Below, piece by piece: positions 5,632 through 6,049 of a stretch of 6,049 nt of DNA. Each line of letters opens with the position of its first letter. The first letter of the stretch is position 1. The DNA lies in the NCBI GenBank assembly GCA_002452635.1, contig DKEU01000013.1, forward strand, positions 5,869-11,917. Direction: 5' to 3'. Under the pieces are notes generated by a model. It did not search any database. It was not told the origin of the DNA and saw nothing but the letters and a program-made list of their open reading frames with translations. The DNA is from Desulfovibrionaceae bacterium UBA6814 (GTDB taxonomy: Bacteria; Desulfobacterota; Desulfovibrionia; Desulfovibrionales; Desulfovibrionaceae). A program made the position numbers and the translations under genes.

Positions 5632-6049
5632 GCCGGGTTCGGGTCGAACAGTGGCACGCGCTCCGGTTCATCCCCGCGGGCGCGGGGAACACGCGAACCG
5701 CATCCAGTCCGCCAGAGTGTAGCTCGGTTCATCCCCGCGGGCGCGGGGAACACTGCCGGTCCAGGAACTCCCGGAACTCGCATGTCGGTTCATCCCCGCG
5801 GGCGCGGGGAACACGGAATCATGGCTGACGAACACATCCGGGCCGCCGGTTCATCCCCGCGGGCGCGGGGAACACAGGCGCGGGGGCAGGGTGCCGCCCT
5901 GGCGCTCCGGTTCATCCCCGCGGGCGCGGGGAACACTTGCTCCGGGCGCTCGGCATCACGCAGCAGACCGGTTCATCCCCGCGGGCGCGGGGAACACAGC
6001 TCCCCCGTGATCCCGACGGCGGCCAGCGCCGGTTCATCCCCGCGGGCGC
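5603..6049 (-). CRISPR. Type I-E CRISPR array, leader-distal end, continuing past the right edge
   Basis: The array has 29-nt repeats at 5603-5631, 5664-5692, 5725-5753, 5786-5814, 5847-5875, 5908-5936 and 5969-5997, and a 20-nt partial repeat at 6030-6049. The seven spacers between them are each exactly 32 nt, giving a 61-nt period. On the plus strand the repeat begins CGGTTCATCCCCGC and ends GCGCGGGGAACAC, the reverse complement of the known I-E class (E. coli repeat ends ATAAACCG). The crRNA sense is therefore minus, with a CCCCGC/GCGGGG stem for Cas6e and an AUGAACCG 5' handle. Repeats 2-7 are identical. The first, at 5603, has one change, as expected of the oldest terminal repeat. The leader, new spacers and any cas genes should lie to the right, outside the window. 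No cas gene is present here. Confidence 0.98.

Noticed and set aside
5451..5828. Plus-strand frame with repeated SSPRARGT / FIPAGAGNT / HPRGRGEH peptides
   Set aside because: The repeated peptides are translations of the CRISPR repeat in different frames, a well-known false protein. Minus-strand frames over the same repeats (MFLAPAGMNR, MFPAPAGMNR) are rejected for the same reason.

Overview
The window looks like chromosome of a high-GC deltaproteobacterium, most likely a Desulfovibrio-type sulfate reducer (Desulfovibrionota). This is inferred from the strongly G/C-ending codons, the hrcA-grpE-dnaK order, the type of GrpE and DnaK, and a type I-E CRISPR repeat of the kind common in that group. 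The genus is not proven by anything here.

All five protein genes lie on the minus strand. From right to left they are rfbB and rfbD (dTDP-sugar synthesis, overlapping by 4 bases), then hrcA, grpE and dnaK (heat-shock operon). dnaK runs off the left edge, so only its N-terminal ~377 residues are present. A promoter with a perfect -35 box and a CIRCE operator with the standard 9-nt spacer sit between rfbD and hrcA. HrcA therefore very probably represses its own operon from there. grpE and dnaK are each preceded by a GC-rich hairpin with a 6-nt loop, then by an identical 14-nt segment containing the ribosome binding site.

On the plus strand, divergent from rfbB, is a complete tRNA-Val(CAC) gene with CCA encoded. 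It has a good sigma-70 promoter with an UP-like A/T element and a clear intrinsic terminator. To its right is a short AT-rich stretch (36% GC by hand count over 5191-5270), then what looks like the 3' remnant of a minus-strand gene, possibly a RES-domain toxin. This remnant ends exactly at a CRISPR array.

The array starts at 5603 and runs off the right edge: seven full 29-nt repeats, one partial, and seven spacers of exactly 32 nt. By comparison with known type I-E repeats the crRNA sense is the minus strand. The leader and any cas genes should thus lie beyond the right edge, and the degenerate repeat at 5603 is the old, leader-distal end. Bases 1-5134 are ordinary core genome. The accessory part is 5184-6049. 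I see no evidence of a wholly new system. The most useful leads are the truncated gene at the array end, the paired hairpin/RBS modules in the heat-shock operon, and the spacers.
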